Below, piece after piece: positions 1 through 6,530 of a DNA stretch of 6,592 bases; within the stretch, counting starts at the first letter, position 1, and every line of letters begins with the position of its first letter. Below the pieces are notes generated by a model that searched no databases, was not told the DNA's origin, and was given only the letters and a program-made list of their open reading frames with translations. This DNA is from Paenibacillaceae bacterium (GTDB lineage: Bacteria > Bacillota > Bacilli > Paenibacillales > YIM-B00363). The stretch lies in assembly GCA_018969805.1 (NCBI GenBank), contig JAGWXQ010000090.1:1-6592 (forward strand), read 5' to 3'. The translations under genes and the position numbers were made by a program.

Positions 1-1605
1 GGAGGAAAATTTGGGGGCGAAGGATACAAAGTATCCGGGGGCCTGCACGGAGTCGGAATCTCGGTCGTCAATGCATTGTCAAAATGGTTAAAAGTAACGG
101 TGTACCGCGATGGAAATGTATATGAACAGACGTACGAGCGTGGAGTGCCGATGGACGACGTACGGATCATTGGAGAAACAAACCGAACAGGAACGACGAT
201 CACATTTGCTCCTGATGAAGACATATTTACCGAAACGACACAGTTTGATTTTGACAGTTTGCAATCGCGGTTGCGGGAACTTGCTTTTTTAAATGCGGGT
301 TTGTGTATCGTCCTACACGATGAGCGTACGGATGTACGCAGTGTGTTTGTGTATGAAGGAGGAATCGTGTCGTTTGTGCAGTGGCTCAATCGAACGCGAG
401 AAGCACTTCATGAACAACCCATCTTTATTCAAGCGACAAGAGACCACATTGAAATAGAAATTGCGATACAGTACAATGATGCGTTTACAGAGACGATGCA
501 TTCATTTGCAAACAACATCCATACGCATGAGGGGGGCACACATGAATCAGGGTTTAAAAGCGCGTTGACACGCGTAATAAATGAATATGCGCGTAAAGCG
601 CATTTGATCAAAGAGCAAGATGCAAATTTTACAGGAGAAGATGTGCGAGAAGGGATTACAGCAGTCATATCGGTAAAAATTCCAGAACCACAATTTGAAG
701 GGCAAACAAAAACGAAACTCGGCAATAGTGAAGTCCGGGGACTCGTAGAATCGCTGTGTTCCGAAAAACTGATGACGATGTTTCATGAGCAACCGATCAT
801 TGCGCGGCGCATTGTCGAGAAAGCGATCCAAGCATCGCGGGCAAGAGAAGCGGCAAAAAAAGCGAGGGAGCTTACGCGAAGAAAAAGTGCATTAGAAGTC
901 AGCGCGTTGCCTGGAAAATTGGCGGATTGTGCCTCACGTGACGCATCGACATCAGAAGTGTATATCGTCGAAGGGGATTCTGCGGGAGGGTCGGCGAAAC
1001 AAGGAAGAGACCGGCATTTTCAAGCAATATTGCCGTTACGGGGAAAAATACTCAATGTCGAAAAATCACGGTTGGACAAAATATTGGGTAATTCAGAAAT
1101 ACGGGCAATGATTACAGCTTTGGGTGCAGGTATCGGCGAAGATTTTGATCTCACCAAATTGCGCTACCACAAGATTATTATCATGACCGATGCGGATGTC
1201 GATGGCGCGCACATACGTACATTGCTTTTGACGTTTTTTTATCGGTATATGCGAAAAATTATCGATGGGGGATACGTGTATATTGCACAACCGCCATTGT
1301 ACAAGTTAGAAAGAAACAAAACTGTGCGCTATGCGTACAGCGATAAGCAAAAAGAGGGAATGCTCACGCAATGGGGTGATGGTGCAAAACCAAACATCCA
1401 ACGATACAAAGGGTTGGGCGAAATGAATCCCGAACAATTATGGGAAACAACGATGAACCCCGCAGTACGCACACTGTTTCAAGTGTCCATCCAAGATGCG
1501 TTACTTGCAGATGAATTGTTTCAAACGTTAATGGGTGATGCGGTCGAACCACGAAGAGACTTTATTCAGGCACATGCCAAATATGTAAAAAATATTGATG
1601 CGTAA
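1..1605 (+). CDS. gyrB: DNA gyrase subunit B, 5' end missing
   Basis: GyrB is the ATPase and TOPRIM subunit of DNA gyrase, the type IIA topoisomerase that adds negative supercoils. The frame is open from base 1, so the gene starts outside the window. The first visible residues are the ATP lid with the GHKL motif GLHGVG (visible residues 15-20), so about 100 N-terminal residues are absent. The 534 visible residues plus these give about 635, the usual length for Bacilli. The transducer shows the QTKTKLGN loop (visible residues 235-242) with its ATP-contacting lysine. The TOPRIM domain has EGDSAGGSA with catalytic Glu at 970-972 and the metal-binding DADVD from 1189. The C-terminal part keeps QRYKGLGEMNPEQLW and ends in the typical EPRRDFI stretch. 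TOPRIM residues look Gram-positive in type (PLRGKILNVEK). An internal TTG at 76 is not a start because homology runs straight through it. ParE is the alternative, but length and the gyrA neighbour favour GyrB. Confidence 0.98.
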   Translation, partial: GGKFGGEGYKVSGGLHGVGISVVNALSKWLKVTVYRDGNVYEQTYERGVPMDDVRIIGETNRTGTTITFAPDEDIFTETTQFDFDSLQSRLRELAFLNAGLCIVLHDERTDVRSVFVYEGGIVSFVQWLNRTREALHEQPIFIQATRDHIEIEIAIQYNDAFTETMHSFANNIHTHEGGTHESGFKSALTRVINEYARKAHLIKEQDANFTGEDVREGITAVISVKIPEPQFEGQTKTKLGNSEVRGLVESLCSEKLMTMFHEQPIIARRIVEKAIQASRAREAAKKARELTRRKSALEVSALPGKLADCASRDASTSEVYIVEGDSAGGSAKQGRDRHFQAILPLRGKILNVEKSRLDKILGNSEIRAMITALGAGIGEDFDLTKLRYHKIIIMTDADVDGAHIRTLLLTFFYRYMRKIIDGGYVYIAQPPLYKLERNKTVRYAYSDKQKEGMLTQWGDGAKPNIQRYKGLGEMNPEQLWETTMNPAVRTLFQVSIQDALLADELFQTLMGDAVEPRRDFIQAHAKYVKNIDA

Positions 1606-1609
1606 AAAA

Positions 1610-1615
1610 AAGGAG
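1610..1615 (+). promoter_or_regulatory. gyrA Shine-Dalgarno sequence
   Basis: AAGGAG lies 8 nt before the gyrA ATG at 1624, inside the 18-bp gap after the gyrB stop. The gap has no room for a promoter or terminator, so gyrB and gyrA are read as one transcript. Confidence 0.9.
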
Positions 1616-1623
1616 CGTAGTCC

Positions 1624-4122
1624 ATGTCTACAGTAGGCAATGAAACGATACAAGAACGAGATATCGGTGTAGAAATGCGCTCCTCATTTATGGACTACGC
1701 TATGAGCATTATCGTCTCGCGCGCGTTACCTGATGTACGTGATGGACTCAAACCTGTGCATCGACGCATTTTGTATGCGATGTACGATTTGGGAATGTTG
1801 CCGGATAAGCCCCATAAAAAATCAGCACGCATCGTAGGCGAAATTATCGGAAAGTACCATCCACATGGCGATGCTGCCGTATATGAAACGATGGTGCGCA
1901 TGGCTCAGGATTTTTCATTGCGCTACATGCTCGTGGATGGACATGGCAATTTTGGGTCGATCGATGGAGACGGTGCTGCAGCGATGCGGTACACAGAGGC
2001 GAAACTATCGGCAATCGCAATGGAGCTTTTGCGCGATTTGAATAAAGATACGGTAGATTTTGTACCGAATTATGATGGACAGGAGCACGAACCCAGTGTG
2101 TTGCCATCGCGGTTTCCACAGTTGCTCGTGAATGGCGTATCGGGAATCGCTGTCGGAATGGCAACGAATATTCCTCCACACAATTTGGGAGAAATCATCG
2201 ATGCACTGCAATTATTGATCCAGCAACCTGATGCATCGACAGCACAACTCATGAAGCACGTGCGTGGACCGGATTTCCCAACAGCGGGATACATTATTGG
2301 CGCAAGTGGCATCAAACAAGCGTACGAAACAGGACGCGGATCCATTACGATGCGCGCACGAACGCACATTGAAGAACATCAGGGAAAACAAAGGATTATC
2401 GTGACCCAATTGCCGTACCAAGTCATCAAAGCGCGCCTGATCGAGAAAATTGCGGAACTGGTGAAAGACAAAAAAATAGATGGGATTACTGATTTGCGCG
2501 ACGAATCAGACCGTACGGGCATGCGCATTGTCATAGAATTGAGAAGGGATGCAAACGTACACGTCCTATTGAACAACCTGTACAAGCAAACGACCATGCA
2601 ATTAAATTTTGGTGTGAATATGCTGGCACTCGTCAATGGAGAGCCGCGTTTGTTAACGTTGCGCGATGCGTTGCACGCGTATGCAACGCATCAAATAGAT
2701 GTCGTTCGAAGAAGGACGGCGTTTGACTTGCGCAAAGCGCAAGCGCGCGCACATATTTTGGAGGGATTGCGCATCGCACTCGATGCGTTGGATCGAGTAA
2801 TCGCCTTGATTCGGGCATCTCATACGACAGACGAAGCGCGACAACAACTCATCATACAATGTGCGTTAAGCCACGAACAAGCCCAAGCGATACTCGATAT
2901 GCGCTTGCAACGGTTAACAGGGCTAGAACGAACAAAAATTGAGGAAGAATTTATGGAATTACAAGCCAAAATTGCTGATTTCACGGACATATTGCAACAG
3001 CCAGAACGCGTACGTATGATTATTTTTGAAGAGCTTGAACAAGTAAAAACGCAATTTTCGGACAATCGCCGTACAGAAATCATCCACGATGAACAAACGA
3101 TGGAAGACAGCGATTTGATTGATCGCGAAGAAGTACTCATTACGATTTCCCATACAGGGTATTGCAAAAGAATTCCCGTTGCAACGTATCGTGCCCAACG
3201 CCGCGGAGGACGCGGCATGACAGCAATGGATACAAAAGACGATGATTACGTCGAACATTTGGTCGTCACAAATACGCACGAACCTTTGTTGTGCTTTACC
3301 AACAAAGGTAAGGCGTATCGAATTATGGGACACGAAATACCTGAGCTAGGAAGAACAGCACGAGGGACACCGATCATCAACATCCTCAACATCGAGCAAG
3401 ACGAACGCATCCAAGCAGTCATACCGGTCCCGATATCGGAACAGACGTCTGCGCAGTGGGTATTGTTTGTTACCAAACAAGGAATTGTAAAAAAGACAGA
3501 ACTTCACCAATACGACCACATTTATAAAAGTGGGATTATCGCGATTAAATTAAAAGAAAAAGACGAATTAATTGGCGCATGTGTCACCCATGGAACGCAT
3601 CAAGTCGTGATTGGGACGAAATACGGGCAAGCCATACGGTTTCTTGAACAAGACGTGTCTCCGACAGGAAGAGCGACGACAGGCGTGAAAGGCATTCACC
3701 TGCATCATCAAGATTTGGTCATCGGGATGGACATCGCCGAACAACATGATGATGTATGTATCGTGACAACGAGCGGATACGGAAAACGCACACCAATTGA
3801 AGCGTATCCACTTCAGACACGTGGGGGAAAAGGAGTGCGGACGCTGCATGTCACAGAAAAAAATGGAACAGTTGTCGGGATAAAAACGGTGCGCAACAAT
3901 CAAGATATCTTTATTATTACACAATCAGGAACAGTCATACGGACAAAAATTGAAGATGTATCATCGATGGGGCGCAATACGCAAGGCGTACGGCTCATTC
4001 GCATCCGTGACGATGACTTTGTATCTACAGTCACACAAATGCAAAGAGAAATCGAACCAGGAGAACGAACGGCTGAAGAAAAGAGCGAAGAAGGTTTATC
4101 TGAGGAACACGATTTGCAGTAA
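1624..4122 (+). CDS. gyrA: DNA gyrase subunit A
   Basis: GyrA is the DNA-cleaving and DNA-wrapping subunit of gyrase. The 832 residues compare with about 820 in Bacillus. The N-terminal winged-helix and tower region runs to about residue 500. The catalytic tyrosine is Tyr123 in AAAMRYTEAKLS (codon 1990-1992) and the DNA-intercalating isoleucine is Ile175 in SGIAVGMATNIPPH. The coiled coil and C-gate segment (about 365-480) includes QAILDMRLQRLTGLER. The C-terminal beta-pinwheel carries the GyrA box QRRGGRG at 525-531, which marks GyrA as opposed to ParC, and a second box-like QTRGGKG at 731-737. The last 25 or so residues are strongly acidic, as in other Bacilli. The start at 1624 is fixed by an AAGGAG 8 nt upstream. 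The quinolone-contact position that is usually serine is Ala84, and the acidic partner is Glu88. The gene is co-directional with gyrB, 18 bp away. Confidence 0.99.
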   Translation: MSTVGNETIQERDIGVEMRSSFMDYAMSIIVSRALPDVRDGLKPVHRRILYAMYDLGMLPDKPHKKSARIVGEIIGKYHPHGDAAVYETMVRMAQDFSLRYMLVDGHGNFGSIDGDGAAAMRYTEAKLSAIAMELLRDLNKDTVDFVPNYDGQEHEPSVLPSRFPQLLVNGVSGIAVGMATNIPPHNLGEIIDALQLLIQQPDASTAQLMKHVRGPDFPTAGYIIGASGIKQAYETGRGSITMRARTHIEEHQGKQRIIVTQLPYQVIKARLIEKIAELVKDKKIDGITDLRDESDRTGMRIVIELRRDANVHVLLNNLYKQTTMQLNFGVNMLALVNGEPRLLTLRDALHAYATHQIDVVRRRTAFDLRKAQARAHILEGLRIALDALDRVIALIRASHTTDEARQQLIIQCALSHEQAQAILDMRLQRLTGLERTKIEEEFMELQAKIADFTDILQQPERVRMIIFEELEQVKTQFSDNRRTEIIHDEQTMEDSDLIDREEVLITISHTGYCKRIPVATYRAQRRGGRGMTAMDTKDDDYVEHLVVTNTHEPLLCFTNKGKAYRIMGHEIPELGRTARGTPIINILNIEQDERIQAVIPVPISEQTSAQWVLFVTKQGIVKKTELHQYDHIYKSGIIAIKLKEKDELIGACVTHGTHQVVIGTKYGQAIRFLEQDVSPTGRATTGVKGIHLHHQDLVIGMDIAEQHDDVCIVTTSGYGKRTPIEAYPLQTRGGKGVRTLHVTEKNGTVVGIKTVRNNQDIFIITQSGTVIRTKIEDVSSMGRNTQGVRLIRIRDDDFVSTVTQMQREIEPGERTAEEKSEEGLSEEHDLQ

Positions 4123-4128
4123 AGGGGG
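4121..4128 (+). promoter_or_regulatory. Shine-Dalgarno of the HD-GYP-like gene, overlapping the gyrA stop
   Basis: AAAGGGGG begins within the gyrA TAA (4120-4122). It is 8 nt from the ATG at 4137 but only 2 nt from the in-frame ATG at 4131, so the later ATG is the likelier start. The overlap with the stop codon suggests translational coupling to gyrA. Confidence 0.75.
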
Positions 4129-4136
4129 CAATGGTC

Positions 4137-5204
4137 ATGGTCGTCGTCCCAGTATCGCACTTGCGTGAAGGTGTGCGCATCATCGATGAAGTGCGTTCAC
4201 CAAAAGGCAGAGTGTTGTTTCAAAAACAGCACGTCATCTCAGAGAAAGACATTCATATTATGCAGGCTTTTCTCGTGAAATACGTGCACGTCGATGTGGT
4301 TGATCAAAATGATGTGAAAGAAGATGTGCAAACAGTAGTCCCCAGAAACATGGTGGCGTTTTTTACGCATTACGAAAAATTGATGCGCATAATGATTGAA
4401 ACGTGTCGCCTGATCCAATCAGGGCAAGAACGCATCAATATTCCCGATATCCGAAACGAATTGACCTCCTTGATGAAATATACGGATGTGTTCAATCCGT
4501 GTACATTTTCTCCACCGCCGGTATTGCCCAACGATCCGTTTGATTTGCGGTTTTCGATCGTGCGGGCACTTAGCAGCCATGCGCTTGCCGCTGCGTTGCA
4601 ATTGCCTGAAAAAGACATGATGCCCATTGCATTGGGGGCATTGTTGTGCGACATCGGAATTACTAAACTTATGACAACAACATATGCAACAAATGAAGAA
4701 TTCATGAGAGAATATAAAAAACATACGTGGTATGGATTTGAATTGCTAGGAAAAATTGTAGGAATCAACGAAGGGACACGCTTGTGTGCACACCAACACC
4801 ACGAAATGGTGAACGGACAAGGATACCCACAAGGGTTGGTCGATACACAAATCCACATTTATGCAAAAATTGTTGCGATTTCCGATCGTTTTCATCGGTT
4901 TATGATGAAGCAACAAGAACGCGATGCGTTTCATCCAATGCAATCCATTGAATTATTTATGAAAGAAATGAACGGTGTGCTCGATGGGGCGATGGTGGCT
5001 GCTTTCGCAGCACACATTACTGGAGTACAGCATGGTGCAGTTGTTCAATTGAACGATGGGCAAATGGCAAAAATCGCGATTATGAATCCAAACAACGTAC
5101 TCCGTCCGGTCATTGAGCTTGATGGACGGCTGTTTCGCTTGACTGATATGCCAGAGTGCATGATTGACCGCGTACACGCCGATGCGCAGGCACGTTCCGA
5201 ATAG
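4137..5204 (+). CDS. Degenerate HD-GYP domain protein
   Basis: This 355-residue protein (start at 4137) has HD-GYP phosphodiesterase architecture. An N-terminal beta-rich segment (about 3-54, LREGVRIIDEV...GRVLFQKQ) is the type that often precedes HD-GYP domains. The HD-GYP core runs from about 135 to 285, and a C-terminal beta segment (about 298-337, GAVVQLNDGQMAKIAI) is typical too. Retained landmarks are Asp172, His196, His221-His222-Glu223, GYP at 229-231 and Asp250. Canonical HDIGK reads CDIGI (Cys171, Ile175), the first helix His aligns with Phe139, and the usual DG before GYP is NG (226-227). Active family members cleave cyclic di-GMP using a di- or tri-metal site; here several ligand positions are lost, so catalysis is doubtful. 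No signal peptide or membrane segment is seen, so it should be cytosolic. It probably belongs to the gyrBA transcript. Family assignment is strong; activity is inference. Confidence 0.9.
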   Translation: MVVVPVSHLREGVRIIDEVRSPKGRVLFQKQHVISEKDIHIMQAFLVKYVHVDVVDQNDVKEDVQTVVPRNMVAFFTHYEKLMRIMIETCRLIQSGQERINIPDIRNELTSLMKYTDVFNPCTFSPPPVLPNDPFDLRFSIVRALSSHALAAALQLPEKDMMPIALGALLCDIGITKLMTTTYATNEEFMREYKKHTWYGFELLGKIVGINEGTRLCAHQHHEMVNGQGYPQGLVDTQIHIYAKIVAISDRFHRFMMKQQERDAFHPMQSIELFMKEMNGVLDGAMVAAFAAHITGVQHGAVVQLNDGQMAKIAIMNPNNVLRPVIELDGRLFRLTDMPECMIDRVHADAQARSE

Positions 5205-5209
5205 TCGGA
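5196..5209. terminator. Weak hairpin between convergent genes
   Basis: TCCGA and TCGGA form a perfect 5-bp stem around a 4-nt ATAG loop. The loop contains the TAG stop of the HD-GYP-like gene. On the plus strand it is followed by TTACTTTGTCATT, a poor U-tract, and there is no U-tract on the minus strand. It is the only terminator-like structure I found between the two convergent genes, and it is weak. Confidence 0.25.
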
Positions 5210-6259
5210 TTACTTTGTCATTGCAATAAGACCGATTCGTTGTGCGAGTAAGTGCGCAAGATCATCAAAACGACGGCCTTGCGTGCTGGATGGGTCATAC
5301 ACTGCACTGTGCACGTGCGGAACAAGGGGAACGCGCCCAACGACCGTCGTCCCCAATGCTGTGGCGACATCGTCGCCCCCCCCCGTGCCAAAAAGAGGGA
5401 TGTGTGACCCGGTTTCCGTCTCAAACCAAGACATATTTTCAATGACACCAAGTATCGGATGCCCAGTGCGCAACGCCATCGCCCCGGCACGTGTCGCGAC
5501 ATAGGCAGCACCGTCATGGGGTGTCGTCACGACGACATAGTGTGACAAAGGCAACATTTGGTGGATATCCAGCGCGACATCGCCTGTGCCGGGAGGCAAG
5601 TCCACAATGAGTGCATGTATTTCATTCCATACGATCGTGTGCAAAAATTTGTGCAGCATTTTTCCGAGCATGGGACCACGCCACACGACCGGAGCATTGT
5701 CCTCAACAAAAAAATCCATCGACATTACTGCAACACCGTGCGCAAGAACTGGATAAACGTTCCCTTCTTCATCGACAGCCGGTAGTGTCCCAATGCCCAT
5801 CATGCGCGGTACACTAAATCCATACATATCTGCATCGAGAAGCCCAATACGAAACCCACTTCGTGCCAGACTTGCAGCGATGTTGACCGCAACAGTCGTT
5901 TTGCCGACCCCGCCTTTGCCACTGCATATTGCGATGACTGGATAGGCACTTGTGACTGGTTCACGCCCGACTTTTTCTTCTATAAGCGGTGAATTTTGCG
6001 CAAACCGCGATCGCTCTGCATCCGTAGCGTCGCGTGTTCGCATGTGTACCGTGTGCGATGTCCATGATGCAAGTGCGTCGCGCACAGACTGCTCAAATGC
6101 AGTGTGCAACGGCTCGTCAACGATCCGCACAAGTGTCAATGCAATGCGATCGGATAAGACAATGCAATCACGAACCAACTGTGCATCGACGATGTTGATC
6201 GGGTAATCGTGTACGTACACAGAACGTAAGGCGTGCAGTACTGCGTCACGATCCGTCAT
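5210..6259 (-). CDS. salA: SalA-like Mrp/NBP35-family P-loop ATPase
   Basis: This 349-residue cytosolic ATPase belongs to the MinD/Mrp group. Residues 1-75 are a divergent MIP18 (DUF59)-like domain without the usual DPE and CP motifs. The ATPase domain has the deviant Walker A GKGGVGKTT at 114-122, DADMYGFSVPRMMGIG at 142-157, FFVEDNAPVVWRGPMLGKML at 183-202 and the Walker B/switch DLPPGTGD at 220-227. The stretch ENMSWFETETG (274-284) replaces the CxxC-bearing segment of iron-sulfur-carrier Mrp and matches Bacillus SalA, which also lacks the cysteines. SalA in B. subtilis represses scoC and is tyrosine-phosphorylated; Tyr321 in AVYD may be the equivalent residue. The start at 6259 is chosen because AAAGGAGG lies 7 nt before it; the frame extends up to a TTG at 6289, but this would place that Shine-Dalgarno inside the gene. 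It converges on the gyr operon with a 5-bp gap. The generic name is mrp/apbC. Confidence 0.93.
   Translation of the reverse strand: MTDRDAVLHALRSVYVHDYPINIVDAQLVRDCIVLSDRIALTLVRIVDEPLHTAFEQSVRDALASWTSHTVHMRTRDATDAERSRFAQNSPLIEEKVGREPVTSAYPVIAICSGKGGVGKTTVAVNIAASLARSGFRIGLLDADMYGFSVPRMMGIGTLPAVDEEGNVYPVLAHGVAVMSMDFFVEDNAPVVWRGPMLGKMLHKFLHTIVWNEIHALIVDLPPGTGDVALDIHQMLPLSHYVVVTTPHDGAAYVATRAGAMALRTGHPILGVIENMSWFETETGSHIPLFGTGGGDDVATALGTTVVGRVPLVPHVHSAVYDPSSTQGRRFDDLAHLLAQRIGLIAMTK
5376..5384 (-). repeat. Nine-G homopolymer inside salA
   Basis: Nine consecutive C on the plus strand read as G9 in the salA coding strand. They span the end of the codon for Thr292 and most of Gly293-Gly295 in the GTGGGDD segment. 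Long G tracts are prone to slippage during replication and also to sequencing error. Loss of one G would put translation into a frame open to about 5218. Confidence 0.95.
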
Positions 6260-6266
6260 GATTGTG

Positions 6267-6274
6267 CCTCCTTT
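6267..6274 (-). promoter_or_regulatory. salA Shine-Dalgarno sequence
   Basis: On the minus strand AAAGGAGG sits 7 nt before the ATG at 6259. It is a near-perfect match to the 16S anti-SD and fixes the salA start. Confidence 0.9.
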
Positions 6275-6280
6275 GATATG

Positions 6281-6332
6281 CGCCTCCAAACGTGGGCATA
6301 TGGGTTGTGCATGCAGTGAGGAAATAGAGGCG
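6281..6332 (-). promoter_or_regulatory. Candidate leader stem with decoy Shine-Dalgarno upstream of salA
   Basis: In the salA transcript CGCCTCTA (6332-6325) can pair with TGGAGGCG (6288-6281) in 8 bp including one G-U, enclosing a 36-nt loop. The right arm holds GGAGGC, a copy of the core of the true Shine-Dalgarno (6271-6266), about 10 nt further downstream. The left arm could therefore pair with either copy, the real one giving about 5 bp. This is a possible switch, with no known riboswitch or T-box signature recognised. Confidence 0.3.
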
Positions 6333-6358
6333 TACGAAACTGATGCAATCCAAAAACC

Positions 6359-6380
6359 ATCATACCATAAAAGATGTCAA
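6359..6380 (-). promoter_or_regulatory. Putative salA promoter with extended -10
   Basis: On the minus strand TGGTATGAT (6367-6359) is an extended -10 element (TGn plus TATGAT, one mismatch to TATAAT). It would start transcription near 6352 and leave a leader of about 90 nt. A perfect TTGACA lies at 6380-6375, but only 10 nt from the -10, too close for a normal -35. At the correct 17-nt spacing only a weak T-rich hexamer is present, so the TGn extension may compensate. Confidence 0.45.
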
Positions 6381-6420
6381 AAAAACACGATCCACTGCAA
6401 AAGAAGTAATCCGCACATGC

Positions 6421-6441
6421 AAAAGGATGGACGATGCATCC
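6421..6441 (-). terminator. Weak terminator-like hairpin
   Basis: On the minus strand GGATG and CATCC pair in 5 bp around a 7-nt loop and are followed by TTTT (6424-6421). It could end a transcript entering from beyond the window edge. The stem is short and the T-run has only four bases, and the same stem forms on the plus strand without a T-run. Confidence 0.2.
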
Positions 6442-6451
6442 GTAATTTAAT

Positions 6452-6476
6452 CCGATCGGGAAAATAAGATTTTTCC
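6452..6476. repeat. Palindrome and inverted repeat in the salA upstream region
   Basis: CCGATCGG (6452-6459) is a perfect 8-bp palindrome. Directly overlapping it, GGAAAA (6459-6464) and TTTTCC (6471-6476) form a 6-bp inverted repeat around TAAGAT. They lie next to or over the -10 of the possible distal promoter, a place where an operator could sit. No binding protein is implied by the sequence itself. Confidence 0.35.
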
Positions 6477-6497
6477 AAGAAGAACGTGTTGTGTCAA
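6469..6497 (-). promoter_or_regulatory. Possible distal sigma-A promoter upstream of salA
   Basis: On the minus strand a perfect TTGACA (6497-6492) is followed after exactly 17 nt by AAAAAT (6474-6469), which matches 4 of 6 positions of the -10 consensus. It would give a leader of about 200 nt before salA. The weak -10 makes this less likely than the proximal element. Confidence 0.25.
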
Positions 6498-6530
6498 CGT
6501 AATTTCAATAAGGAATCAGTTTCCATGAAA

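Noticed and set aside
4131..4136. ATG at 4131 as the start of the HD-GYP-like gene, two codons earlier
   Set aside because: It is only 2 nt from the Shine-Dalgarno, whereas the ATG at 4137 has the same 8-nt spacing as gyrA.
4998..5011. GCTGC-TTTC-GCAGC hairpin inside the HD-GYP-like gene
   Set aside because: It encodes an alanine-rich stretch in frame, has no U-tract and is most simply a coding coincidence.
5952..6206. 84-codon plus-strand frame antisense to salA
   Set aside because: It lies wholly opposite conserved SalA sequence and is Ser/Arg/Cys-rich, as expected of an antisense shadow.
6260..6289. Longer salA starting at the TTG at 6289
   Set aside because: The strong AAAGGAGG would be inside the coding region, and the ATG at 6259 is ideally placed after it.
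6258..6467. 69-codon plus-strand frame opposite the salA start and leader
   Set aside because: It has no ribosome site or recognisable motif and covers promoter and leader elements on the other strand.
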